Assembly (NCBI GenBank): GCA_030268105.1
Contig: BSDZ01000003.1
Location: 248,001 to 312,000 of the forward strand
DNA: 64,000 nt
Reading direction: 5' to 3'
Source: Volvox africanus
Taxonomy: Eukaryota; Chlorophyta; Chlorophyceae; Chlamydomonadales; Volvocaceae
Part shown: in pieces, positions 36,027-48,226 of the stretch
Layout of the letters: every line of letters begins with the position of its first letter
Position numbering within the stretch: position 1 is the stretch's first letter
Notes under the pieces: model-generated
What the model saw: the letters and a program-made list of their open reading frames with translations, nothing else
The model's database searches: none
What the model was told of the DNA's origin: nothing
Made by a program: the position numbers and the translations under genes

Positions 36027-36979
36027 TTGAAAATTGCAATGCGCCCAGGCCTGCCTGGCCCTTATTGCATCATTTATTCATACAGGGGTATTGCGCACTT
36101 TCAACAACCTGCCAGTGGGAATCTAAACGGCCACCCTCGGCCAGCCCAAACCTGTTAAAATTTGCAATGCGCCCAGGCCTACCTGGCCCTTATTGCATCA
36201 TTCATTGGTATATGTGCATTGCGCAGTCTCAACAACCTGCCAGCGGAAATCTAACCGGCGACCCTCAGCTAGCCCAAACCTGTTTATATTTGCAATGCGC
36301 CCAGGCCTGCCTGGCCCTTATTGCATCATTCATTGGTATATGTGCATTGCAGAGTCTCAACAACCTGCCAGCGGGAATCTAACTGGCGACTCTCAGCCAG
36401 CCCAAACCATTTGAAACTTGCAATGCGCCCAGGCCTGCCTGGCCCTTATTGCATCATTTATTCATAATGGGGTATTGCGCACTCTCAACAACCTGCCAGA
36501 GGGAATCTAAACGGCCACCCTCGGCCAGCCCAAACCTGTTAAAATTTGCAATGCGCCCAGGCCTACCTGGCCCTTATTGCATCATTCATTGGTATATGTG
36601 CATTGCGCATTCTCAACAACCTGCCAGCGGAAATCTAACCGTTGACCCTCAGCTAGCCCAAACCTGTTAAAATTTGCAATGCGCCCAGGCCTGCCTGGCC
36701 CTTATTGCATCATTCATTGGTATATGTTCATTTCGCACTCTTAACAACCTGCCAGCGGGAATCTAACCAGAGACTCTCGGCCAGCCCAAACCTATTGATA
36801 ATTGCAATGCGCCCAGGCCTGCCTGGCCCTTATTGCATCATTTATTCTTATATGTGCATCGCGCACTCTCAACAACCTGCCAGCGGAAATCTAACCAGTG
36901 ACTCTCGGCCAGCCCAAACCTGTTATTATTTGCAATTCTTTCAAGGCTGCCCGGCCCTTATTGCATCATTTATTCATAT

Positions 36980-39900
36980 ATGTGCATGGCTCACTCTCAA
37001 CAACCTTCCCTGATCATCAGCCAGCGGGCATCTAACCAGCGACTCTGGGCCAGCCCAAACCTATTGAAAATTGCAATGCGCCCAGGCCTGCCTGGCCCTT
37101 ATTGCATCATTCATTGGTATATGTGCATTGCGCACTCTCAACAACCTGCCAGAGGAAATCTAACCGGTGACTCTCAGCTAGCCCAAACCTGTTTATATTT
37201 GCAATGCGCCCAGGCCTGCCTGGACCTAATTGCATCATTTATTCTTATATGTGCATGGCTCACTCTCAACAACCTTCCCTGATCATCAGCCAGCTGGCAT
37301 CTAACCAGCGACTCTCGGCCAGCCCAAACCTATTGAAAGTTCCAATGCGCCCAGGCCTGCCTGGCCCTTATTGCATCATTCATTGGTATATGTGCATTGC
37401 GCACTCTCAACAACCTGCCCTAATCATCAGCAAGCGGGAATCTAACCAGCGACCCTAAGCCAGCCCGAACCTATTGAAATTTGCAATGCGCCCAGACCTG
37501 CCTGGCCCTTATTGCATCATTCATTGGTATATGTTCATTGCGCACTCTCAACAACCTGCCAGCTGGAATCTAAACGGCGACCCTCGGCTAGCCCAAACCT
37601 GTTTATATTTGCAATGCGCCCAGGCCTGCCTGGCCCTTTTTGCATCACTCATTGTTATATGTGCATTGCAGAGTCTCATCAACCTGCCAGCGGAAATCTA
37701 ACTGGTGACCCTCAGCCAGCCCAAACCTATTGAAAATTGCAATGCGCCCAGGCCTACCTGGCCCTTATTGCATCATTCATTGGTATATGTGCATTGCGCA
37801 GTCTCAACAACCTGCCAGCGGAAATCTAACCGGCGACCCTCAGCTAGCCCAAACCTGTTTATATTTGCAATGCGCCCAGGCCTGCCTGGCCCTTATTGCA
37901 TCATTCATTGGTATATGTTCATTGCGCACTCTTAACAACCTGCCAGCGGGCATCTAACCAGAGACTCTCGGCCAGCCCAAACCTATTGATAATTGCAATG
38001 CGCCCAGGCCTGCCTGGCCCTTATGGCATCATTTATTCTTATATGTGCATCGCGCACTCTCAACAACCTGCCAGCGGGAATCTAACTGGTGACCCTCAGC
38101 CAGCCCAAACCTATTGAAAATTGCAATGCGCCCAGGCCTACCTGGCCCTTATTGCATCATTCATTGGTATATGTGCATTGCGCAGTCTCAACAACCTGCC
38201 AGCGGAAATCTAACCGGCGACCCTCAGCTAGCCCAAACCTGTTTATATTTGCAATGCGCCCAGGCCTGCCTGGCCCTTATTGCATCATTCATTGGTATAT
38301 GTGCATTGCAGAGTCTCAACAACCTGCCAGCGGGAATCTAACTGGCGACTCTCAGCCAGCCCAAACCATTTGAAACTTGCAATGCGCCCAGGCCTGCCTG
38401 GCCCTTATTGCATCATTTATTCATAAAGGGGTATTGCGCACTCTCAACAACCTGCCAGCGGGAATCTAAACGGCCACCCTCGGCCAGCCCAAACCTGTTA
38501 AAATTTGCAATGCGCCCAGGCCTACCTGGCCCTTATTGCATCATTCATTGGTATATGTGCATTGCGCATTCTCAACAACCTGCCAGCGGAAATCTAACCG
38601 GCCACCCTCAGCTAGCCCAAACCTGTTAAAATTTGCAATGCGCCCAGGCCTGCCTGGCCCTTATTGCATCATTCATTGGTATATGTTCATTGCGCACTCT
38701 TAACAACCTGCCAGCGGGCATCTAACCAGAGACTCTCGGCCAGCCCAAACCTATTGATAATTGCAATGCGCCCAGGCCTGCCTGGCCCTTATGGCATCAT
38801 TTATTCTTATATGTGCATCGCGCACTCTCAACAACCTGCCAGCGGGAATCTAACCAGTGACTCTCGGCCAGCCCAAACCTGTTATTATTTGCAATTCTTT
38901 CAAGGCTGCCCGGCCCTTATTGCATCATTTATTCATATATGTGCATGGCTCACTCTCAACAACCTTCCCTGATCATCAGCCAGCGGGCATCTAACCAGCG
39001 ACTCTCGTCCAGCCCAAACCTATAAAAATTTGCAATGCGCCCAGGCCTGCCTGGCCCTTATTGCATCATTCATTGGTATATGTGCATTGCGCACTCTCAA
39101 CAACCTGCCAGAGGAAATCTAACCGGTGACTCTCGGCCAGCCCAAACCTGTTTTTATTTGCAATTCTTTCAAGGCTGCCCGGCCCTTATTGCATCATTTA
39201 TTCATATATGTGCATGGCTCACTCTCAACAACCTTCCCTGATCATCAGCCAGCGGGCATCTAACCAGCGACTCTGGGCCAGCCCAAACCTATTGAAAATT
39301 GCAATGCGCCCAGGCCTGCCTGGCCCTTATTGCATCATTCATTGGTATATGTGCATTGCGCACTCTCAACAACCTGCCAGAGGAAATCTAACCGGTGACT
39401 CTCAGCTAGCCCAAACCTGTTTATATTTTCAATGCGCCCAGGCCTGCCTGGACCTAATTGCATCATTTATTCTTATATGTGCATGGCTCACTCTCAACAA
39501 CCTTCCCTGATCATCAGCCAGCGGGCATCAAACCAGCGACTCTCGGCCAGCCCAAACCTATTAATAGTTCCAATGCGCCCAGGCCTGCCTGGCCCTTATT
39601 GCATCATTCATTGGTATATGTGCATTGCGCTCTCTCAACAACCTGCCCTGATCATCAGCAAGCGGGAATCTAACCAGCGACCCTAAGCCAGCCCGAACCT
39701 ATTGAAATTTGCAATGCGCCCAGGCCTGCCTGGCCCTTATTGCATCATTCATTGGTATATGTTCATTGCGCACTCTCAACAACCTGCCAGCTGGAATCTA
39801 AACGGCGACCCTCGGCTAGCCCAAACCTGTTTATATTTGCAATGCGCCCAGGCCTGCCTGGCCCTTATTGCATCATTCATTGGTATATGTGCATCGTGCA

Positions 39901-40000
39901 CTCTCAACAACCTGCCAGCGGGCATCTAACCAGCGACTCTCGGCCAGCCCAAACCTATTGAAAATTGCAATGCGCCCAGGCCTGCCTGGCCCTTATTGCA
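36980..40000 (+). repeat. Duplicated segment, 2228-bp spacing
   Basis: 36980/39208, 37204/39432 and 37474/39702 are matching landmarks. 2228 equals 17x128 + 4x13. The rare GACTCTGGGCCAGCC variant occurs at both 37041 and 39270. Confidence 0.7.
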
Positions 40001-41575
40001 TCATTTATTCTTATATGTGCATGGCTTACTCTCAACAACCTGCCAGCGGAAATCTAACCAGTGACTCTCTGCCAGCCCAAACCTGTTATTATTTGCAATT
40101 CTTTCAAGGCTGCCCGGCCCTTATTGCATCATTTTTTCATATATGTGCATTGCGCACTCTCAACAACCTGCCAGAGGAAATCTAACCGGTGACTCTCAGC
40201 TAGCCCAAACCTGTTTATATTTGCAATGCGCCCAGGCCTGCCTGGACCTAATTGCATCATTTATTCTTATATGTGCATGGCTCACTCTCAACAACCTTCC
40301 CTGATCAACAGCCAGCGGGAATCTAACCAGCGACCCTCGGTTAGCCCAAACCTGTTTATATTTGCAATGCCCCCAGGCCTGCCTGGCCCTTATTTCATCA
40401 TTCATTGGTATATGTTCATTGCGCACTCTCAACAACCTGCCAGCTGGAATCTAAACGGCGACCCTCGGCTAGCCCAAACCTGTTAAAATTTGCAATGCGC
40501 CCAGGCCTGCCTGGCCCTTATTGCATCATTCATTGGTATATGTGCATTGCGCACTCTCAACAACCTGCCCTGATCTTTAGCAAGCGGGAATCTAACCAGC
40601 GACCCTAAGCCAGCCCGAACCTATTGAAATTTGCAATGCGCCCAGGCCTGCCTGGCCCTTATTGCATCATTCATTGGTATATGTGCATTGCGCACTCTCA
40701 ACAACCTGCCAGCTGGAATCTAAACAGCGACCCTCGGCTAGCCCAAACCTGTTTATATTTGCAATGCGCCCAGGCCTGCCTGGACCTAATTGCATCATTT
40801 ATTCTTATATGTGCATGGCTCACTCTCAACAACCTTCCCTGATCAACAGCGAGCGGGAATCTAACCAGCGACCCTCGGCTAGCCCAAACCTGTTTATATT
40901 TGCAATGCCCCCAGGCCTGCCTGGCCCTTATTGCATCATTCATTGGTATATGTTCATTGCGCACTCTCAACAACCTGCCAGCTGGAATCTAAACGGCGAC
41001 TCTCGGCTAGCCCAAACCTCTTAAAATTTGCAATGTGCCCAGGCCTGCCTGGCCCTTATTGCATCATTCATTGGTATATGTGCATCGTGCACTCTCAACA
41101 ACCTGCCAGCGGGAATCTAACCAGCGACTCTCAGCCAGCCCAAACCTATTGAAAATTGCAATGCGCCCAGGCCTGCCTGGCCCTTATTGCATCATTTATT
41201 CTTATATGTGCATGGCTCACTCTCAACAACCTGCCAGCGGAAATCTAACCAGTGACTCTCGGCCAGCCCAAACCTGTTTATATTTGCAATGCTTTCAAGG
41301 CTGCCCGGCCCTTATTGCATCATTCATTGGTATATAGGCATTGCGCACTCTCAACAACCTTCCCTGATCATCAGCCAGCGGGCATCTAACCAGCGACTCT
41401 AGGCCAGCCCAAACCTATTGAAAGTTGCAATGCGCCCAGGCCTGCCTGGCCCTTATTGCATCATTCATTGGTATATGTGCATTGCGCACTCTCAACAACC
41501 TGCCCTGATCATCAGCCAGCGGGAATCTAACCAGCGACCCTAAGCCAGCCCGAACCTATTGAAATTTGCAATGCC

Positions 41576-41580
41576 CCCAG
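41576..41580. other. Target-site duplication, left flank of element 2
   Basis: CCCAG precedes the element and recurs at 49051-49055. Excision would restore AATGCCCCCAGGCCTGCCTGG, a monomer variant also present elsewhere, for example near 12440. The insertion lies inside the conserved CCAGG-CCTG-CCTGG dyad of the monomer. Confidence 0.96.
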
Positions 41581-42404
41581 TGTTGTACCTCTCGTTCGCG
41601 TTTGCTCAGAAGTATCTGCACGTCTGGAGACTATGGACACCGATGCGCGAGCACTTGCAAGTACAGCAAGGCAAGCGAGAGCAAACAGAGACAGTGGAAG
41701 ACTTCAAGACGAAGAGAGATATAACTTACGGTCTTACAGATCGGAATGATGCAATGGACGAAATCGCCGTCAGCGCCGGAAGCAAGCAATCATCACGCGG
41801 CGGTGATTAGCGAAGTTCAGGCTTAGCTCGGGCTAAGTAGAATATCGTATAGCAATAGTAATGTAGAACACACAAGTGTTCTCCGGTATCGAATGTCTTG
41901 TCTAGCTTAGCCGTCCTCGCATCTGTTATACTCGCAGCATCGCAGTGCCGTACGATTCACATTAGGAGGCCGATCCTAGATGTGACAACCCTACTGCGTA
42001 TGGGCGATGTCTACTCGTAACAACGTATAAGCCTTTCCGGCATTCGCATGATGCAAGGGTCCGGATAACGATATCCGGTTGCAGGGCATGTATCGCGACG
42101 AGGGCGGCGCTCTCAACGTGTGCTTAAATGAAGTAATATTATATCAGATAATATTACTTATCGTTTCGTAGCACAAGCATAATGCACACTTCAATGATTC
42201 GGTCATTCATGCATGCTAGGCGGATTTGCCATGATGCGATGTCGCGATGGATAATGACAACATGCCAGATGCATATATAAATGTATGCAAATACATTTAT
42301 ATCATGCAGATTCATTCATATGTAATGCGTTCATCACAAAAGCACTTCGCCTTGTAGGATCGCGTCGACCTACACGTCGGCGGGAAATGAACCGTAGCAC
42401 AACA
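41581..42404 (-). repeat. 3' LTR of element 2
   Basis: 824 bp in inverse orientation (reads TGTTGTACC... on the + strand and ends ...TAGCACAACA). It differs from the right LTR at about 13 positions, for example CAGAAG/CATAAG near 41609, ATGGAC/ATCGAC near 41635 and CACAAG/CACGAG near 41875. About seven of the differences are C/T or G/A changes at CpG. Confidence 0.95.
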
Positions 42405-42463
42405 ATTATCCCCCCTCCCGTATGCAGCGTCCTCGCTGCATCATACAGCATCGACTGCAGGGG
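42405..42463 (-). other. Pre-LTR hairpin and polypurine tract, element 2
   Basis: The complement of element 1's arrangement: polypurine tract complement CCCCCCTCCC at 42410-42419, then the perfect hairpin ATGCAGCG-TCCT-CGCTGCAT at 42422-42441. Unchanged from element 1. Confidence 0.85.
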
Positions 42464-45400
42464 TCATTGGGCTTGCGTGGCACGTTTGCGAGCTTCTTCG
42501 AGCAGGGGTTTCATGTCCTGTGAGAAGTTGCGTGCCGGTTCCCATGAGTTGTGCTCGTCGGTATACCCTGTCCACTTAACCAAGTTTTGTGTACTGTTCG
42601 CTTACGTCGGTGTCGGCCCACACGACGCGCGCGATAATCTAACACCCGCTCCACATCGTAAAACTTCTGTTTACCAGCGATCCAGGTCTCGGGAACTGGT
42701 TCGATCGCTGCGGGGGCGTTAGCAGGCTCAGGGACGGGTTCCGTACTACGATACGGACGAACAAGAGATACGTGAAACGTGGGGTGAATGGTCATATCAG
42801 TGGGCAATGCAAGCTCCACAGCCACATTCCCAACCATGCGCACGACAGGATACGGACCAATCCAGCGGGGTAAGAGTTTTCGGGATCCGTCGGCCAAGGA
42901 ACGCAAGTTCTTGGTGCTTAGCAACACGAGTTGCCCCTCCGAAAACGTCACATCCTGTTTGGATTTGTTATAGTATTCCGTCGTTCGTTGCTGCGCCGCG
43001 TCCAAACACGACTTAGCGTCTGTGATTCGGGACATAAAAGACTTGGCAAAAAGTTTAGCAGCAGGCACGTTCACTTCCAACTCACGCCACACGGGTAGCG
43101 CGGGATGAAACCCGTAGTTAAGAAAGAACGGACTTTTGCCTGTAGAGCGGTTAACAGCGTTGTTAAGCGCGAATTCTGCCGCAGTCAAATATGTATCCCA
43201 AACAAGTGGTGTGCGACCAGCATAATTGCGCAACATATCACCCAACGTGCGGTTTGTGCGTTCGGTTTGACCATCAGTCTGCGGGTGATACGCCGTGCTC
43301 AGATTGACGCGCATGCCAACTAGTTTGCAGAGCGCTTCCCAAAACTTAGACGTGAACTGTCCACCGCGGTCCGAGATCACATTTTTGGGAATCCCGTGTA
43401 ACCGAACCACATTATCGAAAAACAAACGTGCGGTTTGCTCAGCCGTGCAGGATGATGTGCATGGTGCTAGGTGAACCATCTTAGTCAGACGATCGACCAT
43501 TACGAACACCGCATCGTATCCCCCCTCAGTTTTGGGCAGCGCGACTACGAAGTCCATGGAAACACTTTCCCAAGGCGCATCCGGGACAGGCAACGGTTGC
43601 AACAACCCATGGCCCTTACCGGACAAAGCCTTATTGCGCTGGCACAGACTGCATGTCTGGACGAAGTTCGCCGCATCCTTAGCCAAACGAGGCCACCAAA
43701 AGGAACGTTGCACCAAGTCGATCAATCGCTTGCTACCAGGGTGTCCTGCTAACGGGTCCTCGTGGAACCGCGCAAGGATGTCGTAGCGTAGCGTGTCGTC
43801 GTTTGGAACGACGATTTGCGTAGCTGCACCCTCCGTCCGTAGCCAAAGGCCATTCTGCTTGCGAAGGTTTTCTACATTAGCCGGGTCCGCGAACCAGGCG
43901 TCTGCGTTGTAGGCAACCTTCAACCGCTCCGCGAGGTCCGTCGCGATCGGTACCTCCTCGCTACGCGGCCGCACGACGGGCGCTGCCAAAATTGCAGCGT
44001 GTAGCGACGGATGTCGACTGAGAGCATCGGCAATATTCAATTTACCAGAAATATACTCCCAGGTGCAGTTGAACCTAGCTAGATATTCCATCCACCTAGC
44101 TTGACGGCGGTTCAACGTCGGAACGCTTTGCAAAAACGTTAGGGGCTTGTGGTCAGTCTTTAAAGTAAACGGGCGTCCCTCGAGGTAACAGCGCCATTCC
44201 TTTAAAGCATGCAGCACGGCCAGAAGCTCCTGTTCCCCGGTGGTGTAGCGAATCTCCGCACCAGAAAACTTCTTACTCGTGAAGGCGATTGGTCGCCCTT
44301 CCTGTAACAATACAGCGCTGCTTCCAAATATTGAGGCATCAGATACTACCTCAACACGAAATGGCAACGAGTAATCAGGGAATGCAAGGGTGACATCTTC
44401 GGCAATGATTCGTTTGAGCTCTTCGAATGCCCGCTGGCATTGCGACGTCCACGACTCGAGCGAAACGAAAACGCCTTTGCGAGTTAAGTTAGTAAGCGGG
44501 GCCGCAATGATGGAATATTTTTCAATGAACTTTCGGAAATAATTGGTCAAGCCAAGGAACTTACGCAGCTCCGTGAGGTTCTGAGGCGCGGGCCAATCGC
44601 GAACCACGGCGACCTTCCGCGGGTCCATCTTCACACCGGTGGTCGACACAATGTGACCCAAATATTCCACCTGAGGCTGCGCCCAAAAGCATTTGGCGCG
44701 TTTAGCAAACAATTGCTCCCGCCTCATAACGTCGAGCACGAGCCGCAGATGCTCCAAGTGCTCCTCGCGCGTCTTAGAATATACCAAGATGTCATCCAGG
44801 TAGCAAACAACGAACCTGTCAATAAACGGCCTAAACATTCGGTCCATAACCGCCTGAAACGTCGCAGGGGCATTAGTCAAACCAAACGATAGGACCGTAT
44901 ACTCAAAGTGACCGAAGGGCGTCCGAAAAGCGGTTTTCGGGATATCAGAGGCAGCGATGCGAATCTGATTGTAGCCCTGTTGTAAGTCAATTGAGGAAAA
45001 ATAAGCCGAGCCCTTCAGCTTATCCAACAGGTCGTCAACGCGTGGCAAAGGGTAGCGATTTTTCATCGTATTCGCATTTAACCCCCGGTAATCGATGCAC
45101 ATGCGCAAGGTCCCATCCTTCTTACCGACAAACAAAATCGGTGCAGAATACGGGGATGTGCTGGGGCGTATCATACCCTTCGCGAGCAAATCCGTCACCT
45201 GGCGCTTCACCTCGTCCAGCTCCAATGGACTCAACCTGTACATTGGCCGGGCCGTAGGCTGCGCTCCAGGCATGAGAGGGATTGTGTGATCAACAGGACG
45301 CATAGGTGGTAGGCCAGGGATATCTTTAAAGACGTCCTCATACTGCGACAGTAGGGCCTCAACCTCAGGATCGGCAGAAATCTGCGCAGTGGTGACACAA

Positions 45401-46524
45401 CAGCTCACCCGCGGCCTTAAAAGCAGTCCGTGGGCACCCTTCCGTAACAAACGGACGGCCTCCTTACGCCCGACTAGCTCTGGTTCGATTCGCGCGGCCA
45501 TTGCGGTCACAGCGAAATTAACCATAGGCACCGCCTCAGTTTCGCCCTCCTTTGGTGTGACATGTTCGAACGACAGGAAAGGTACCTTAATCGACAGAGT
45601 ACCCTTGCACATATGCAGGGTTGCGGTCTCCATGTCGATGCGCGCGCGGTACTGTCGTAATGTCGACGACCCCATTATGTACGGTGCAGTCTCTGCTAAG
45701 CCCTGCAGCACGTACGGCCGGGTCACAACACGCAAAGGGCCTAACGATAGGCTAAGGGTAATCCTGCCCACGATGGGATGCTTACCCCCGTCAGCAAGGG
45801 TAACCTGTGGACAATCAGACGACTCTGGGGACAACCCCAGCGCGTTCACCTCTGCGACAGAGATGAAGTCGTCGCTGGCACCGGTGTCAACAAGTGCCTT
45901 CAGAGTACGGCCATTCAAACCGATCTGAACCACAGGGACACGGTTATCTACGAGCGACTGCCCAGCAGACAACGTCAGTGCACTTAAGGCGGGTCCGTAA
46001 CCAACGGCACCCCCATCAGGAGCTTCGTACCAAACGTCAACCGAGTAGGATAGGCGTGGCCACGGAGCCAGCGTACCCTCCCAATCCACACCATTAAACA
46101 AAACGGTGCCCGGCTCGAACCGGTGGACATGCCGCATACCCCTTAACGAAGCCTCTGCCTTGCGCCGACAGAAAGCAGGGAGTAATACACATGCGGCAGT
46201 GCCTGGATATTGACGCCTACATCTCCTGTATATGGCCAACTGTTCCGACATCTCACGCAGAGACGAGGGGATGAACAAAACCACGTGGTTAGACAGATCG
46301 ATAGACGACAGGGGACGGCGAGGTGTAAACAAATTACACAACGGGTCGAAGCAGAGAAGTCCCGTGCGTCCGTCAAGCGTGATGCATCGCGCAATGACTC
46401 GCTCGATATGTCCAAGTACACAAGGCAACAATGCCTTAACGGCTGGCCGTAAGGATGACCACCGACCACGCGTTAGTTCAGAAATCCCAGGTGGTGCCCC
46501 CTCCACAGGAACCCGGGCAAGCCC
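42464..46524 (-). pseudogene. pol: Pol polyprotein, element 2, frameshifted in the chromodomain
   Basis: It starts after the gag UAG in the gag frame and is open to 42511, giving 1337 aa. Protease DTGA (Asp codon 45886-45888), YLDD (44791-44802), RNase H and the integrase triad (Asp codons ending at 43554 and 43371, Glu 43261-43263) are all present. At 42584-42588 the sense strand reads AAAAC where element 1 has GAGTAC, two G-to-A changes and loss of one T. The frame shifts after His1313, so the chromodomain keeps its first strand and Tyr1289 but loses cage residues Trp1318 and Tyr1321. About 24 unrelated residues follow. The original stop would lie at 42464-42466. Enzyme domains may still work; targeting by the chromodomain should not. 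Confidence 0.9.
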
Positions 46525-46527
46525 CTA
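46486..46527 (-). promoter_or_regulatory. Putative UAG readthrough signal, element 2
   Basis: Gag UAG (complement 46525-46527), the same 7-nt spacer (46518-46524), stem arms at 46511-46517 and 46486-46492 identical to element 1, and a loop with several substitutions. Gag and pol are again in one frame. Confidence 0.65.
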
Positions 46528-47760
46528 TTTCGGCTGAGGTACAAACGGCGGCATTAGAGGGCAATCCTTCGTGGAATGGTTCTCCGCACACCGTAGACAA
46601 ACGTTGGCCAATTTTCGACGCTCCAATTCGGAACGATTGCAATTCCATTTTGGCATAAATGTGTCGTCCGTACGAGTACGCTTCACGTTGGGGTCGGAAC
46701 GCTGTGCGGCTGCCGACGACGGCGCACCACCACGCTTCCTGTTCCTAGCTGGGTCCGAGCTCGGACCTGCTCCTCCTGTACCACGGACACCCGAGCTAGC
46801 GCCCCCGCGCGCCTTGCGTTGCCCGTTGCTGCGTCGCGTCGCGGCAGTAGGCGTGGGGCGGGTCGCGCCGAGGTCCTGGTCGAGAGCTACAGCTTCCCCA
46901 AGCGGATCCTGCACTTGCACGGCATTTGCACGAGGGGCAGACTTGACTTCTTCCTCGCCGGCAAGGAGTCGTATCTCCGCGCCCTTAGCAAAAGCGACCA
47001 ACGCGTCATACGACTTGATCTGCGCTCCAACCAAGTCAGTGGCGCACCATTTAGCCAAAAGTTTCGTTAGGCCTCGCCTAAACCAAAAGACACGCTCGGA
47101 TTCGGTGAGGTCAGCAATGGGAGTCACAAGTGCTTCGAAGCGTGACTGGTACGCAGGTACATTTTCATCCCGACGCATGTGGTAGCTACCGGCTGCCAAA
47201 ACGTTACGAGCTTCCACATTGCGTGCTTGAACCTCAGTAGCGAATCGTGCGAGCAAAGCGGCGACCAACTCGTCAAAAGTATAGCTGCCCCGGGCGTTGG
47301 TCCAATTGCGATACCAGTCCTTCGCTGCGCCCTCGAGGGTGTTACCAACGAAGAGACACCTGATACCGTCATTATCGCCACCATGAACAGCCTGGAGATA
47401 CTTTTTAGCGTCACGCACGTACGCACGAGTTGCATCGGCTATGCTATGCCCTGGTGTCTTGTCGGTCAGCGAAATATTGAGCCTAGGAACGGGAATCGAC
47501 AATCTCATCACCTCAGGGATGTCATCATGCCCTCGAGCTTGAGGTAATGGCAGAACCCTTGGTCCAGCAGTGTTGTCCATATTCGTGTTCACTGCTGAAT
47601 GCGGCACAATTAAGTGAGCAGGGGTCTGAAGGAAAAGGGGCTCTTGAGTGGCTCGCGCGCCAACAGTCTCAAGACCTCTATCCGGTGCTCTAGCAGCCAC
47701 AACAAAATCGGGTTGGCTAGCTAGGCTAGTGTGCGGCGTATCGTCGTGTTCCGCGGACAT
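46525..47760 (-). CDS. gag: Gag polyprotein (capsid/nucleocapsid), element 2
   Basis: 411 aa, the same length as in element 1. I noted six substitutions: V to D near residue 27, D to N in the QAR-VEAR stretch, R to G and A to V in the basic linker, F to L, and S to N inside the zinc knuckle. The knuckle keeps C388, C391, H395 and C400 with the short x3 spacing. No frameshift or premature stop. It could still supply particles in trans. Confidence 0.92.
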   Translation of the reverse strand: MSAEHDDTPHTSLASQPDFVVAARAPDRGLETVGARATQEPLFLQTPAHLIVPHSAVNTNMDNTAGPRVLPLPQARGHDDIPEVMRLSIPVPRLNISLTDKTPGHSIADATRAYVRDAKKYLQAVHGGDNDGIRCLFVGNTLEGAAKDWYRNWTNARGSYTFDELVAALLARFATEVQARNVEARNVLAAGSYHMRRDENVPAYQSRFEALVTPIADLTESERVFWFRRGLTKLLAKWCATDLVGAQIKSYDALVAFAKGAEIRLLAGEEEVKSAPRANAVQVQDPLGEAVALDQDLGATRPTPTAATRRSNGQRKARGGASSGVRGTGGAGPSSDPARNRKRGGAPSSAAAQRSDPNVKRTRTDDTFMPKWNCNRSELERRKLANVCLRCAENHSTKDCPLMPPFVPQPK

Positions 47761-48226
47761 GAAGCACGAAACGATACCCTAGGTTTGCGTAATAGAAGCC
47801 GACTTCTATCGCAAAGGCAAGAGTACAAAGCGATTCGGTGAGCCTACCGACAGTACTCTTGAGAAGATTCAGCAAATTCAGCAAGTAATTGCCCAGCTGA
47901 GTCCTGATCTCCGTAGTTTGGGCAATGAGAGTCGCCAAATGGTCCGGACGAAAGCCGGTCTCAGTCGCCGCGGCAAGCAATGCCGGTGCACTGAGATTAC
48001 CTGCGACTCAGAGCGTACACTTACACAACAAGTGCAGCAATCTAAGCAAAAGCAATTAAACAATTACAAACCGGAAGCGGCGGCGTCCAAAACGGCGCGG
48101 CCTAAGTCTTCGGCAAAAGTATCTAGCGGTCCTCGTGGTTCGTCGCTGGAACTCGCCATAGAAAGAACCTACTTCCGATTAGACAGAGAGAGACACTTAG
48201 GCAACGAACCTGTCTCGATACCAAAT
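47761..48226 (-). other. Untranslated leader of element 2, with PBS and upstream ORF
   Basis: 466 nt, one shorter than in element 1. The PBS complement is at 48211-48223 and reads TGGTATCGAGACA in the sense direction, against TGGTAGCGAGACC in element 1. The 31-codon upstream ORF lies at 48064-48159 unchanged. Confidence 0.7.

Larger units (their letters stand above)
27392..41580 (+). repeat. Satellite block B: 128/141-bp tandem monomers
   Basis: About 14.2 kb of the same satellite in the same orientation as block A. It starts with the right copy of the CTTAC duplication and ends with the left copy of CCCAG. The CATAAAGGGG/CATAATGGGG subfamily and the GCTGGAATCTAAACGG subfamily are common here. 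One shortened monomer lies at about 27880 and one rearranged 13-bp box at 31142-31160. No genes or RNA genes were seen. Confidence 0.97.

Noticed and set aside
42285..42722. 145-codon + strand ORF across LTR and the end of pol in element 2
   Set aside because: It is antisense to LTR and pol, and exists only because of the local sequence. Shorter antisense frames within pol were dropped for the same reason.
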